Shown: in pieces, positions 8,255 through 18,492 of the stretch | How the letters are laid out: the number at the start of each line of letters is the position of its first letter | Position numbering within the stretch: position 1 is the stretch's first letter | From: Rhodoglobus sp. | GTDB lineage: Bacteria; Actinomycetota; Actinomycetes; Actinomycetales; Microbacteriaceae | Direction of reading: 5' to 3' | Assembly (NCBI GenBank): GCA_025464445.1 | Contig: JAODLY010000020.1 | Location: forward strand, 1-44,348 | DNA length: 44,348 nt | The notes under the pieces: generated by a model | Told to the model about the DNA's origin: nothing | What the model saw: only the letters and a program-made list of their open reading frames with translations | The model's database searches: none | Program-made: the position numbers and the translations under genes

Positions 8255-9465
8255 TAGCCTTCCTCGATCTCGGCCATCAGCTCTCGCCTTGCCTGCGCGG
8301 CGATAGTAGCGGTGTCGGTGTCCGGCTCGAACTTCGGGGCCACCTCTGGTTCATCAAGCAGGCCGAAGCCGTGGTCGACGTTCCAGCTCACCCACACTTC
8401 CGCGCCGAGGTTCACGACGGGGCCGAACACCATGTTCTGCGCGAACACGGTGACGAGGCCGAACCCGGGCAGAACCAGCTGGTACTGGGTGCTCACCCCA
8501 CTGAACGAGACATCCGTGATGCGGCCGGGCCCGAGCACGTTGGTGCCTGCCTCTTTCTTCGGCTGGCTGGAATGCAGCACGAGTTTCTCCGGACGCACAC
8601 CGATCGTCACGCGACCGGAGTGACGCTGGGCGCGCTCGCTGGGCACCTCGATCTTCGCCCCACCAACCGCAACGACGATGGATGCCGCAGCGCCTGTTGG
8701 GCCCCCCGACGATGTCACCTCGCCGGTGAACAGGTTCGACTGCCCGAGGAAGTTGGCGACGAAAGCGGTCCGCGGCAACTCATAGAGCTCCTCGGGAGCG
8801 CCCATCTGTTCGATAGCGCCCTTGTTCATGACCGCAACCGTGTCGGCCATTGTCATCGCCTCCTCCTGGTCGTGCGTGACATGCACGAAGGTGAGGCCTA
8901 CCTCGTTCTGGATTGACTTGAGCTCGAGCTGCATCTGGCGGCGCAGCTTGAGATCGAGGGCGCCGAGAGGCTCGTCGAGCAACAGCAGCGACGGCCGATT
9001 GACTACGGCCCTGGCCAGGGCGACGCGCTGCTGCTGGCCGCCGGAGAGTTGCTGGGGCCTCCGGTTTGAGAGGTGGTCGAGTTCGACCAGTTGGAGCGCC
9101 TCGTGCGCCTTGCCGTACGGGTCTGCGATCCCCCGGCGCCGCAACCCGAACGCGACGTTGTTGATCACGGACATGTGGGGGAACAGCGCGTAGCTCTGGA
9201 ACACCGTGTTTACCGGTCGCTGGTACGGCTTGACGTTCGTGACATCCCGGCCACCGATCAGGATGCGCCCGGCAGTCGGTTGCTCGAGCCCCGCCACGAG
9301 GCGCAGCGTCGTCGTCTTGCCGCAGCCGGACGGTCCGAGCAGCGCGAAGAACGATCCGGCGGGTATCCGCAGGTCCAGGTCTTCGATCGCCGTGAATCCC
9401 GGAAACCGTTTCGTGATGCCGACGAGTTCGAGATCCGCCCCTGCTTCGGCGAACCCTGCTGCCAT
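8254..9465 (-). CDS. potA: Polyamine-type ABC transporter ATPase, PotA family
   Basis: Cytoplasmic ATPase that drives the PotBC permeases. The 403 residues begin with an ABC domain: Walker A GPSGCGKTT (44-52), Q-loop VFQSYALFPHMSV (88-100), signature LSGGQQQRVALARA (140-153), Walker B LLLLDEPLGALD (160-171) and the H-loop HVTHDQEEAMT. After about residue 240 comes a TOBE-type regulatory domain with IGVRPEKL, normal for PotA/MalK subfamilies. The ATG overlaps the potD stop by one base (TGATG). All catalytic motifs are intact. The C-terminal tail beyond the TOBE region is slightly longer than in Escherichia coli PotA. Confidence 0.93.
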   Translation of the reverse strand: MAAGFAEAGADLELVGITKRFPGFTAIEDLDLRIPAGSFFALLGPSGCGKTTTLRLVAGLEQPTAGRILIGGRDVTNVKPYQRPVNTVFQSYALFPHMSVINNVAFGLRRRGIADPYGKAHEALQLVELDHLSNRRPQQLSGGQQQRVALARAVVNRPSLLLLDEPLGALDLKLRRQMQLELKSIQNEVGLTFVHVTHDQEEAMTMADTVAVMNKGAIEQMGAPEELYELPRTAFVANFLGQSNLFTGEVTSSGGPTGAAASIVVAVGGAKIEVPSERAQRHSGRVTIGVRPEKLVLHSSQPKKEAGTNVLGPGRITDVSFSGVSTQYQLVLPGFGLVTVFAQNMVFGPVVNLGAEVWVSWNVDHGFGLLDEPEVAPKFEPDTDTATIAAQARRELMAEIEEG

Positions 9466-10679
9466 CAGGCGCCCAGCTGCACGCGCTGGAACTCGGCGTT
9501 GAATGCCTGGTCGTCGGCCGAGTCGAGCCCGCGGAAGATGTGGGCGTTTGACAGCGTCTCCTCGCTGGGGAAGATCAACTGGTTGTCCGCGATCTCTGGA
9601 TACTTCTCGGCGGCGACCGCCTGCGCGCCCACGACCGGCGTGATGTAGTTGACCCAGGCGGCCACCTCAGCGGCGACTTCAGGCTCGTAGTAGTAGTTCA
9701 TGAGCGTCTCAGCATTCTTCTTTCGCGGCGAGCCCATCGGCACCACGAAGACGTCGCCCCAGAGCGTGCCACCCGATGCCGGCAGCGCGAACTTCCACTT
9801 CTCGTAGCCGGCCTCGGCATTGAGCACGGTGATGTCGCCCGACCAGGCGATGGCCGCGATGGCATCGCCCGAGACGAAGTCCTGCATGTACTCGTTGCCC
9901 TTGATGCCGGAGATCTGGCCGTCCTGCACCTGCTTCTCCAGCACGGCGATGGCAGCGGCGAACTCGTCCGTGCCCCAATCGGCTTTCGAGATGTCCACTC
10001 CCTGGCTCAACAGGATGAGACCCATCGTGTCGCGCATCTCGCTCAGCACGGTCACCTTGCCTTTGAGCTTCGGGTCCCACAGGTCGTTGACCTCCCGCAA
10101 GCCGCCGGGCACTTGCTCAGTGTTCCAGGCGAGGCCGGCGAATCCGTTCTGCCACGGCAGCGACTTGGCGCGACCGGGATCGTAGTCGGGGTTGAGCAGC
10201 GCGGGCGCGAGATTCTTCTTGTTCGGGATGTTCGCGGCATCGAGGTCCTGCACGTAGCCGAAACGGATGAGCCTCGCGATCATCCAGTCGGTGAGGCAGA
10301 AGGTGTCTGCTCCCGTCGCCTGGCCGAGCGCGAGCTGGTCTTTTATCGTGCCGTAGTAGGTGTTGTTGTCGTCGATGTCTATCTTGTACTCGACCTTGAT
10401 GCCCGTCTGGTCTTCGAACGCGACGAGGGTCGGGTAGTTGCCGTCCGCATCCTCATCGATGTACGCGGGCCAGTTCGACCAGGTGAGCGTCTTGTCGCTG
10501 TCAGACGTGTCCGCCACGGGCTTGGGGCCGGATGAGCCCGCAGGAGCGCACGCCGCGAGCGCGAGCGCCGTCGCACCGATGCCGGCACCCTGCAGCAGGT
10601 GCCGCCGGGAGAGCTGCGACTGCCGCGCCTGCATGACGAGCTGGCGGATGATCGGATCCTGGGGTAGTTGGCTGGGCAT
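9465..10679 (-). CDS. potD: Polyamine-type substrate-binding lipoprotein, PotD family, Tat-type signal
   Basis: Extracytoplasmic receptor of the importer, 404 residues. It starts with a long n-region, then a twin-arginine signal SRRHLLQG (Arg25-Arg26), a hydrophobic stretch and the lipobox LAAC with Cys44 as the probable lipid-anchored residue. A Tat-exported lipoprotein is therefore predicted. The mature part has PotD-like segments LTWSNWPAYID, VEYKIDIDDNNTYYG, FCLTDWMIARLIRFGY, PWQNGFAGLAWN and IAWSGDITVLN. The ATG has a strong Shine-Dalgarno (AAGGAG, 7 nt spacing), which supports the long N-terminus over the internal ATG at residue 16. It heads the potDABC-aminotransferase operon and is divergent from ald across a 177 bp AT-richer gap. 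The bound polyamine cannot be named from sequence. Confidence 0.92.
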   Translation of the reverse strand: MPSQLPQDPIIRQLVMQARQSQLSRRHLLQGAGIGATALALAACAPAGSSGPKPVADTSDSDKTLTWSNWPAYIDEDADGNYPTLVAFEDQTGIKVEYKIDIDDNNTYYGTIKDQLALGQATGADTFCLTDWMIARLIRFGYVQDLDAANIPNKKNLAPALLNPDYDPGRAKSLPWQNGFAGLAWNTEQVPGGLREVNDLWDPKLKGKVTVLSEMRDTMGLILLSQGVDISKADWGTDEFAAAIAVLEKQVQDGQISGIKGNEYMQDFVSGDAIAAIAWSGDITVLNAEAGYEKWKFALPASGGTLWGDVFVVPMGSPRKKNAETLMNYYYEPEVAAEVAAWVNYITPVVGAQAVAAEKYPEIADNQLIFPSEETLSNAHIFRGLDSADDQAFNAEFQRVQLGA

Positions 10680-10856
10680 TGTGCAGCTCCTTCAGCAGGG
10701 GGTTCGCGCGTGCAACGATCCTGACACAAGAGATGGCGGCTGAGACATACCGGGAGGGCAAAAGGTGCAGTTCGTAACAAGAATTTCACGAAATCAGTTG
10801 CAGAACGCCCGATTCTTGTGCGGAATCCATGGTGCCCCGCCGGTACTCTGATTTAC
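10680..10856. promoter_or_regulatory. Divergent potD/ald control region with dyads
   Basis: This 177 bp spacer is the largest gap in the window and is visibly less GC-rich. It holds a small dyad ATTTC-AC-GAAAT (10783-10794) and a wider inverted pair CAAGAAT (10778-10784) with ATTCTTG (10812-10818). It also contains CGAAATCA (10789-10796) and GTGCGGAATC (10818-10827); both words recur in the control region in front of the Lrp/AsnC gene near 31300-31325. TACTCT at 10844-10849 ends 7 nt before the ald ATG and could be its -10 box. On the minus strand only the potD Shine-Dalgarno is clear. Control of both genes by an Lrp/AsnC protein is inference; ald genes are regulated this way in mycobacteria by AldR. 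Confidence 0.5.
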
Positions 10857-11975
10857 ATGAAGGTCGCCGTGCCGAGAGAGATCAAGAACAACGAGTTTCG
10901 CGTGGCGATCACCCCGGCGGGGGTGCATGACCTGGTCGCCCACGGCCACGATGTGCTCATCGAGACGGGCGCGGGGGTCGGGTCATCCATCCCCGACGAC
11001 GCATATGTCGCCGCGGGGGCGACGATAGCCCCGGATGCCGCGACGACGTGGAACTCCGCGGGGCTCCTGCTGAAAGTGAAGGAGCCGGTCGCCGCGGAGT
11101 ACGGCTACTTCAGGGATGACCTGCTGCTGTTCACCTACCTGCATCTCGCGGCCGAGGTCGAGCTCACGAAAGCCCTCGTCGCGAGCGGGGTGACCGCCAT
11201 CGCGTATGAGACGGTGCAGCTGCCGTCACGGGCGCTGCCGCTGCTGGCCCCGATGAGCGAGGTCGCCGGGCGCCTCGCGCCCATCGTCGGCGCCAATGCC
11301 ATGCTCAAACCCAGCGGTGGGCCCGGGCTGCTCGTGCCTGGCGTCCCCGGTACCCACCCGGCGAAGATCGTCGTGCTCGGCGGCGGCGTTGCGGGCACGA
11401 ATGCGATATCCGTAGCGGTCGGGCTCGGGGCGGATGTGACTGTGCTCGACACGAATATCCAGCGGCTTCGCGAACTCGACGCGCTCTACGCGGGGCGCGT
11501 GCGCACGATCGCCTCGAACGGTTTCGAGATCGAGCGTGCGCTGCTCGGCGCCAACATGGTGATCGGCTCGGTGCTCGTGCCCGGGGCCAAGGCGCCCAAG
11601 CTCGTGAGCAACGACCTGGTGTCCCGCATGAAACCGGGCAGCGTGCTCGTCGACATCGCCGTCGACCAGGGCGGCTGCTTCGAAGACACGAGGCCGACGA
11701 CGCACGCAGACCCGACATTCACCGTGCATGGCTCGCTCTTCTACTGTGTGGCGAACATGCCGGGCGCGGTGCCGAACACCTCGACGTACGCGCTCACCAA
11801 CGCGACAATGCCGTACGTGCGGGCAATAGCGAACCTCGGCTGGAAAGAGGCGCTGCGTGCGGACGCCGCACTCGCGCTCGGGCTCAACACCCATGCCGGG
11901 CGCGTCGTCTACGAGCCGGTGGCGGGCGCGCACGGCCTTGACCACCTGCCGCTCGCCGAGGCGCTGGCTGATTAG
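10857..11975 (+). CDS. ald: Alanine dehydrogenase
   Basis: Cytoplasmic NAD-dependent enzyme that interconverts L-alanine with pyruvate and ammonia. The ATG at 10857 gives MKVAVPREIKNNEFRVAITP and 372 residues, matching the family length almost exactly; an in-frame GTG 39 bp upstream would add 13 non-conserved residues. Expected active-site residues are present: Arg15, Lys75 in LKVKEP and His96 in YLHLA. The Rossmann motif VVLGGGVAGTNA lies near 170-181, and VDIAVDQGGC follows with the conserved aspartate. TACTCT ends 7 nt before the ATG and no Shine-Dalgarno is seen, so leaderless translation is likely. The stop overlaps the convergent FtsK-type gene (TTAG shared). Confidence 0.95.
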   Translation: MKVAVPREIKNNEFRVAITPAGVHDLVAHGHDVLIETGAGVGSSIPDDAYVAAGATIAPDAATTWNSAGLLLKVKEPVAAEYGYFRDDLLLFTYLHLAAEVELTKALVASGVTAIAYETVQLPSRALPLLAPMSEVAGRLAPIVGANAMLKPSGGPGLLVPGVPGTHPAKIVVLGGGVAGTNAISVAVGLGADVTVLDTNIQRLRELDALYAGRVRTIASNGFEIERALLGANMVIGSVLVPGAKAPKLVSNDLVSRMKPGSVLVDIAVDQGGCFEDTRPTTHADPTFTVHGSLFYCVANMPGAVPNTSTYALTNATMPYVRAIANLGWKEALRADAALALGLNTHAGRVVYEPVAGAHGLDHLPLAEALAD

Positions 11976-14764
11976 TAGGGCAGTCGCACCCGGCTCGCGG
12001 TGCCGTCTTCGTTGAGCCGCCAGCACAGTTGCGGGTCGGCGCCCAGCGGCGGCGGAAGTTCACGTGACCTCGTGATCGCGCGATAGTCGGCGAGGCTGCA
12101 TCCGTCGAAGATGATGTCCGCGGCCGGCCGGAGCGCGCCGAGCGCTCCCCAGTGTGACTGCCATTCGTCGACGTCGCCGACCACGATGACGCGTGCGGCG
12201 CCGGATGCGAGCGCCGCGGCATCCCCGACAGCTGTCCCAATGTCGATGGCAGGGCCGAGACGGGCAAGGAGCGCGTGGGCTCGACCGCTGACGATCGCCA
12301 GGTGCCTGTCGTCGAGTTGCTCGACGAGGGCGGGCGAGTCGGCGGGACGGCGGGGCGCCCCGGAGGCAACCTGCACCCGGCGGCCGTGCCAGAAACCCGC
12401 CCCCGCCGGAAGGCCGGCGAGCCACGCCTGCCCCTCGCCGCCGGCGAGCACGAAGTCCTGTCTCGAAGCGTGCGCGAGCAGCAGCCTCGCCCCGGTGAGG
12501 TTCGCGAGCGCCTGCGCGTCCGGGGTGAGACGTTGGGCCGCGAGCGCCACCCGGATTCCCCGCGCCGGCCCATCGCGCATTATGGCGACGAGCCGCTCGA
12601 CGAACACCTGGCGGTACTCCACAGCAAACCTGGACAGCAGCGAGTCGAGGTCGTCGAAGAGCACGAGCCGCTCGCCCGCTTCCACCCGCTCGAGTTCGGC
12701 AAGCACATCCCACGCGGCATCGACTGCGGCCGGCAGCCAGACCGGTTCGCCGTGCGCTGCGATTGCCTCGAGCGCCGTCGACTTTCCGCTGCCCGCCGCA
12801 CCGAGCACGAGCAGGTGGCCATCGCGCGCAGGGTGCCAGACCGCGGGGCCGATGCGCTGCTCGTCGGGAACGTCCTCGATCCCGAAACAGATGGCATCGA
12901 AGCCGCGTTGCCCGCCCGCGAGCTGCGCGATCGGCACAGACGATGGCAGCGGATCGCACCACGGTCGCCTGATCGGCGACGAACCTGCCCATCGGCTCAC
13001 GGCACCATCCGCGTCGGCGGCGCCCGCGATCGCGAATTGCACGAGACGTGGTGGCCCGCCGGCGAGCGACAGGATGCCGCGACCCCGAGCCTGCGCGGGA
13101 ATGGAAGCCGCGGCATCCGTTCCCACGACCGCGGAACTGTCAGCGCGGTTGTTCACGCGCAGTGAGACCCGGAGGTCGGCATTCGCGAGTACGGAGTCCC
13201 TCACCACCCCAGCAGGTCGCTGCGTGCACAGCACGAGGTGCACGCCCAGCGAGCGGCCGCGTGCCGCGATGTCGGCGAACAGGGCGTGCAGGCCCGGATG
13301 ATCGGCGAGCATCGCGGCAAACTCGTCGACGATGATCACGAGACGCGGGATGGCCGCCCCGCCGTCGATGCTCTTCGCCCCGGCGCCGGCCAGCTCTCGT
13401 TCCCGGTAGCGCAGCTCGGCCTTGAGGCTCGCGAGCGCCCTGGCCGCCTGTTGCTCATCGAGGTCGGTGATGATGCCGGCAGTGTGCGGCAGGGCCGCGA
13501 GGGCGGCGAACGCCGAGCCGCCCTTGAAGTCGATGAGCAGGAAGTTCACGTCGTCCGGCGAGTACGCGCCGGCCATCGCTATCACCCACGAGACGAGCAG
13601 TTCACTCTTGCCACTGCCGGTCGTGCCCCCGATCACCGCATGCGGGCCATGCGCCACGAGATCGACGACCACGGCACCCTCCGCATCGGCGGCGATCGCA
13701 CAGGCGAGCGTGCCGCCCGTCGGACGGTTCGGCAGCGCCTCGAGGGCCACGCGGGACGGCACCAGCGATTCGGCGGCGACCAGCCCCTCGCGCTGCGCCT
13801 GCAGGGTCGCCGACTGCGCCCAGCCGGCGGCCTCATCGAGCGAGACCGCCTCGACACGCACCGGCGCGCGCCGCTCGCGTTGCGGGTGCTGCACGATCGC
13901 CGAGCCCGTCTCGCCCCCGGCGCGAACCACGACACCGCAGGCGCCGGGCAGGTCGGCCTCTGAGGCGCCGGCGACCACGATCACGAGCGGCAGCTCCTCG
14001 CCCACCTCTCCGAACTCCACGCCCCAGCCCGACCGGGATGCGCCAGGGCCGCGGCGATGCGGGAGCAGCGACATCCATTCGCCTTCCTGCCCGCACGCCG
14101 ACCACCAATGCTCGTTGGGGGTGAGCGCCCAGGCGAGTTGCAGGGCGATCGCGCGCCCCACGGCTGTCGCCAGCGGCAGCGGCCCGAAAACCCCGATGCC
14201 GAGCCGCGCATCGACAGTGACCGGTGCAGCAGCGAGAGTGGATGCTGCGTGCTCCAGCCGATCGAGGGCTTCGGCGACCGACGCGGACGGGCTGGGCTGC
14301 CGGGTGCCGCGCTCGAACTCAAGGGCGCTCCCGGCCTCGCCGGAGCCGACAGTAACGAGCATCGGCGCGCCCGCGACGGCACGCCAACGATACGGATCGG
14401 CGCCCGGGCGGCCGATGATCGACCGCGCGGCGGGGGTGATCTCGGAGTTCGCGAGACGCTCGAGGGCATGCGCGGACTCGATCTGCCCGAGGGTCTCGCC
14501 GGTCTCACGGGTGAACCGCCTGGCCTCGCGCCTGGCCGTGCGGCGCGAACCGATGCGGGAGTCCGCGAGGCTCGCCACGGCCGTGACGGGACCGAGCGCT
14601 GCGAACACCAGCGCGAACGGCGACCTGGTCAGCAACCACATCGCGAGAGCCGCGATCACCGGCGCGATCGTGGCGAGCACGGGGATGCGAAACGGCGGGC
14701 TGGGTTCGGGCGGGCGCGGAGCCGCTACGCGACCCTTCTGGATGATTGCCACCGGCAGATCCAA
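11972..14764 (-). CDS. FtsK/SpoIIIE-type membrane ATPase with two P-loop domains, EccC/EssC-like
   Basis: Predicted membrane-bound motor of the FtsK/SpoIIIE/EccC class, 930 residues. Two hydrophobic segments lie at about 28-46 and 49-66. The first ATPase domain has Walker A GGTTGSGKS (379-387), LLIDFKGGSAF (409-419), Walker B LVIIVDEF (475-482) and LCTQRPAGVVRDSVLANADLRVSLRV, which closely matches type VII secretion EccC/EssC motors. A second, more divergent domain has GAAGSGKS (655-662) and VLFDDLDSLL (701-710). A TTG start at 14762-14764 is used because an in-frame TGA lies just upstream; GTG at residue 5 is the alternative. No WXG100, EccB, EccD or mycosin gene is in the window. It is last in the signalling cluster, 78 bp after the zinc-ribbon/FHA gene, suggesting a phospho-regulated transport role (inference). 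Confidence 0.85.
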   Translation of the reverse strand: MDLPVAIIQKGRVAAPRPPEPSPPFRIPVLATIAPVIAALAMWLLTRSPFALVFAALGPVTAVASLADSRIGSRRTARREARRFTRETGETLGQIESAHALERLANSEITPAARSIIGRPGADPYRWRAVAGAPMLVTVGSGEAGSALEFERGTRQPSPSASVAEALDRLEHAASTLAAAPVTVDARLGIGVFGPLPLATAVGRAIALQLAWALTPNEHWWSACGQEGEWMSLLPHRRGPGASRSGWGVEFGEVGEELPLVIVVAGASEADLPGACGVVVRAGGETGSAIVQHPQRERRAPVRVEAVSLDEAAGWAQSATLQAQREGLVAAESLVPSRVALEALPNRPTGGTLACAIAADAEGAVVVDLVAHGPHAVIGGTTGSGKSELLVSWVIAMAGAYSPDDVNFLLIDFKGGSAFAALAALPHTAGIITDLDEQQAARALASLKAELRYRERELAGAGAKSIDGGAAIPRLVIIVDEFAAMLADHPGLHALFADIAARGRSLGVHLVLCTQRPAGVVRDSVLANADLRVSLRVNNRADSSAVVGTDAAASIPAQARGRGILSLAGGPPRLVQFAIAGAADADGAVSRWAGSSPIRRPWCDPLPSSVPIAQLAGGQRGFDAICFGIEDVPDEQRIGPAVWHPARDGHLLVLGAAGSGKSTALEAIAAHGEPVWLPAAVDAAWDVLAELERVEAGERLVLFDDLDSLLSRFAVEYRQVFVERLVAIMRDGPARGIRVALAAQRLTPDAQALANLTGARLLLAHASRQDFVLAGGEGQAWLAGLPAGAGFWHGRRVQVASGAPRRPADSPALVEQLDDRHLAIVSGRAHALLARLGPAIDIGTAVGDAAALASGAARVIVVGDVDEWQSHWGALGALRPAADIIFDGCSLADYRAITRSRELPPPLGADPQLCWRLNEDGTASRVRLPY

Positions 14765-14842
14765 CCACCACGCTCGGGAGCGGGGGTGTCACACCGGCTT
14801 GCCGTGGAATCAGCGCGAAGCGGGCCGGGCGCTGGGGACGTG

Positions 14843-16089
<1,247 letters not shown>

Positions 16090-16093
<4 letters not shown>

Positions 16094-18492
16094 AGGCCGG
16101 TCCTTCTATCTCTGAACAGCGTCCTGACACTATAACCACCGAGTGAACGCAACGAGACACGCGTCTTGATGCGCTGCCAGCGGCTGAGGCCGGCATCCAG
16201 GGATGCCTCGAGCTCGTCGACGGCGCGCCAGACGCTCTCGGCGTCCGCGGCATCCGGCTCGCCAGGGGAGAATACCGCTCGGTCCGCGACCGCGGCGAGC
16301 ACCTGGGATTGCACTCCCCCCGCGATCGTCGCGACCTCGCTGCGGGTCGCGGATGCCGCGGGGCTCAGCCCGTGGTCGACGACGGAGTCCTCGAACTCCT
16401 GCCATCCGCCGCTTATGCGGTCGATGAGGTTCGGTGCCTTCATGCGCAGGCGTCGGCGTCGGACTTTGGCGGCGATGATCACGATGAATGGGGCGAGAAG
16501 CACGGCGACGACGACGAGGATCCAGGCGGCCACCCGCAGGATGCCGAGAACGAGTTGCAGCACCGGGTCCAGGTCGGGAGGCAGGTCCTGCTGCGTATCC
16601 GGGGTGGTCTGCCGGTTGGAGTTGTCGGTCTCGCTGACGGGTGGGGGAACGACTGTCTGCGGGCGTGCCACCTGCGAGGTGTCCTTGGGCAGTTCGTCCG
16701 GGATCGGTCGCAGGGCGGGCGTCGGGTCGATCGCCACCCAGCCGTACTGCGCGGTGTCCACTTCGATCCAGGCCGAGACGTCGGCGCCGGTGACCTGGCC
16801 CGCGGAGGGGACGAAGCCGAACACCACCCTGGCGGGAAAGCCGATGTCCTGCGCCATGAGCGACGCCGCCACCGCGTACTGCTCGGCGTCGCCGATCATG
16901 CGCGGCGCCGTCATGAGCTCGGTGAGGCGATCGGCGGCATGACCAGAGCGGCTCGCCGGCTCGTCTTTGCTGATGCCGTGGCTGATGTATCCGTCTTTTG
17001 CGAGGCCGGCGAGCATTGCCGCGAGGCGCGGCCCCGCACCCTGCACGGTGCCGATGTACTCCTCGAGCTTGGCTGTGAGCGCGTCCGGCACATTCTTCGG
17101 ATGGGGAACCGTCGCCGAGCCCGGCTCGAGGCTCGGGATGTCGCCGACAGCTGGCTGCCGCGGGATGACCGCGTCGAGCGTGTACGAGTCGCCCGACTGG
17201 ACGCCCCCGATCACCGCGGCCGTGCCCGAGACGTCGTTGTAATAGAACGCATCCCTCAGGCCGCCCGCCGTCGTGCCGGAGAACGCTACGGACTCCAACT
17301 TGCCCACGGTCGGCAGCCAGACGCCGGAATACCCCCTGATCGTTACCGCGATGCTCACCGGATCGCCGGAGACCGCCGACTGGTCGAACTTTGACGGCAC
17401 GCGGGTGAACGACCCCGATTCGGTCGTCTGCGCCCCGCTGCCGACCGAGTAGACAACCCCGTCATAGCTGTCGAGGGTGGCGATCCTGATGCGGGAGCCA
17501 TCCGGCAACCCGGTCACGTCGAACAGCACTCCCGATGCCGCCGGGGGTTGCAGGTACTTGCGGAAGCCCGCGAGCGGGCTCACGTAGTCGCGCGGGTCGA
17601 ACGGCTGCTGGATGGCCGTGCGCAAAACAGTGCGGTCCGCCACGGGAGGAAGGGCATTCGCGACGGTAGCGGCCCCGGCCGAGGCGATCGCGAGGATCAG
17701 CCCGGCGCTGAGGGCCGTGCGCAGGCCGGCGAAACCCAGCTCGCCGGGTCGTGCTGCGGTTGCATCCCTCGCGAGCGACTGCGCCGCAAGCAGGCGGATC
17801 GCGGCGCGGCGACGATACCAGCGGAACCAGACAAGCCAGAGCAGCAGCACGACGAGAAGCGCGATTGGCGCGTCGAGCGGGCGACTCGGAAAATTGGGCC
17901 CGAACGCCGTCGCGAGAATGAAGAGCACGACTGGTGCGATGACGGCTGGTTCGCCCCGGCGGGCACGCAGCGCAGTGGACAGGCCGACTACGACGGTCGC
18001 GAGCACGAGCACGAGCGCCGGAACGAGCAGCGCCTGGTAGTCGCCGACGGGCAGCGAGATCGTCAGCAGTTGCTTCCAGCCCAGGGCAACGCCGGTAACC
18101 AGATCCTGCAGCCCGCCGAGTGTCGGGAGCACCCCGTATTCGGCCTTGGTCGGCACAGCCACTGCGACACCGACGGCGAGGAACGCGAGGATCGTGGCGA
18201 CCATGACCACGAGCGATGACCAGCGGAAGACGGCTCCGAGGATGGCGATGAGCGATCCAGCGACGAGGGCAACTGCCACGAGCACGATGAGGCTCGTGCC
18301 GCGGTAGATCGGCCACAGCGCAGACGTGGCGACAATCGTCGCGAGCCACAGCATCCCGGTGTTGACGAGCACGAATTGCACTGTGGGGCGCATGCGGGTT
18401 GCCGGGGTGACGCGTCGCTTCTCCGCCGCCGGCCTGGCTGGCGAGCCCGCCGGCTTGCGGGTCGCGCCTTCGTCGGCGTCGACGGTGCTCAT
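16090..18492 (-). CDS. TgpA-like membrane protein with transglutaminase-like domain lacking catalytic Cys and His
   Basis: Polytopic membrane protein of the DUF3488/transglutaminase-like class, 800 residues. About six or seven N-terminal helices lie in residues 40-290. An extracytoplasmic domain follows to about 640, then one helix near 645-677 and a cytoplasmic tail. The transglutaminase core is recognisable as MIGDAEQYAVAASLMAQDIG then ADVSAWIEV then GWVAIDPTP. The residue expected to be the nucleophilic Cys is Ala536 (16885-16887) and the expected His is Ser573 (16774-16776); only the Asp589 region is kept. The ATG at 18490-18492 overlaps the DUF58 stop by 4 bp (ATGA); a longer open frame to 18681 runs into that gene and is rejected. 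The stop overlaps the FHA gene start (GTGA). Probably a binding or scaffold protein rather than an enzyme. Confidence 0.88.
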
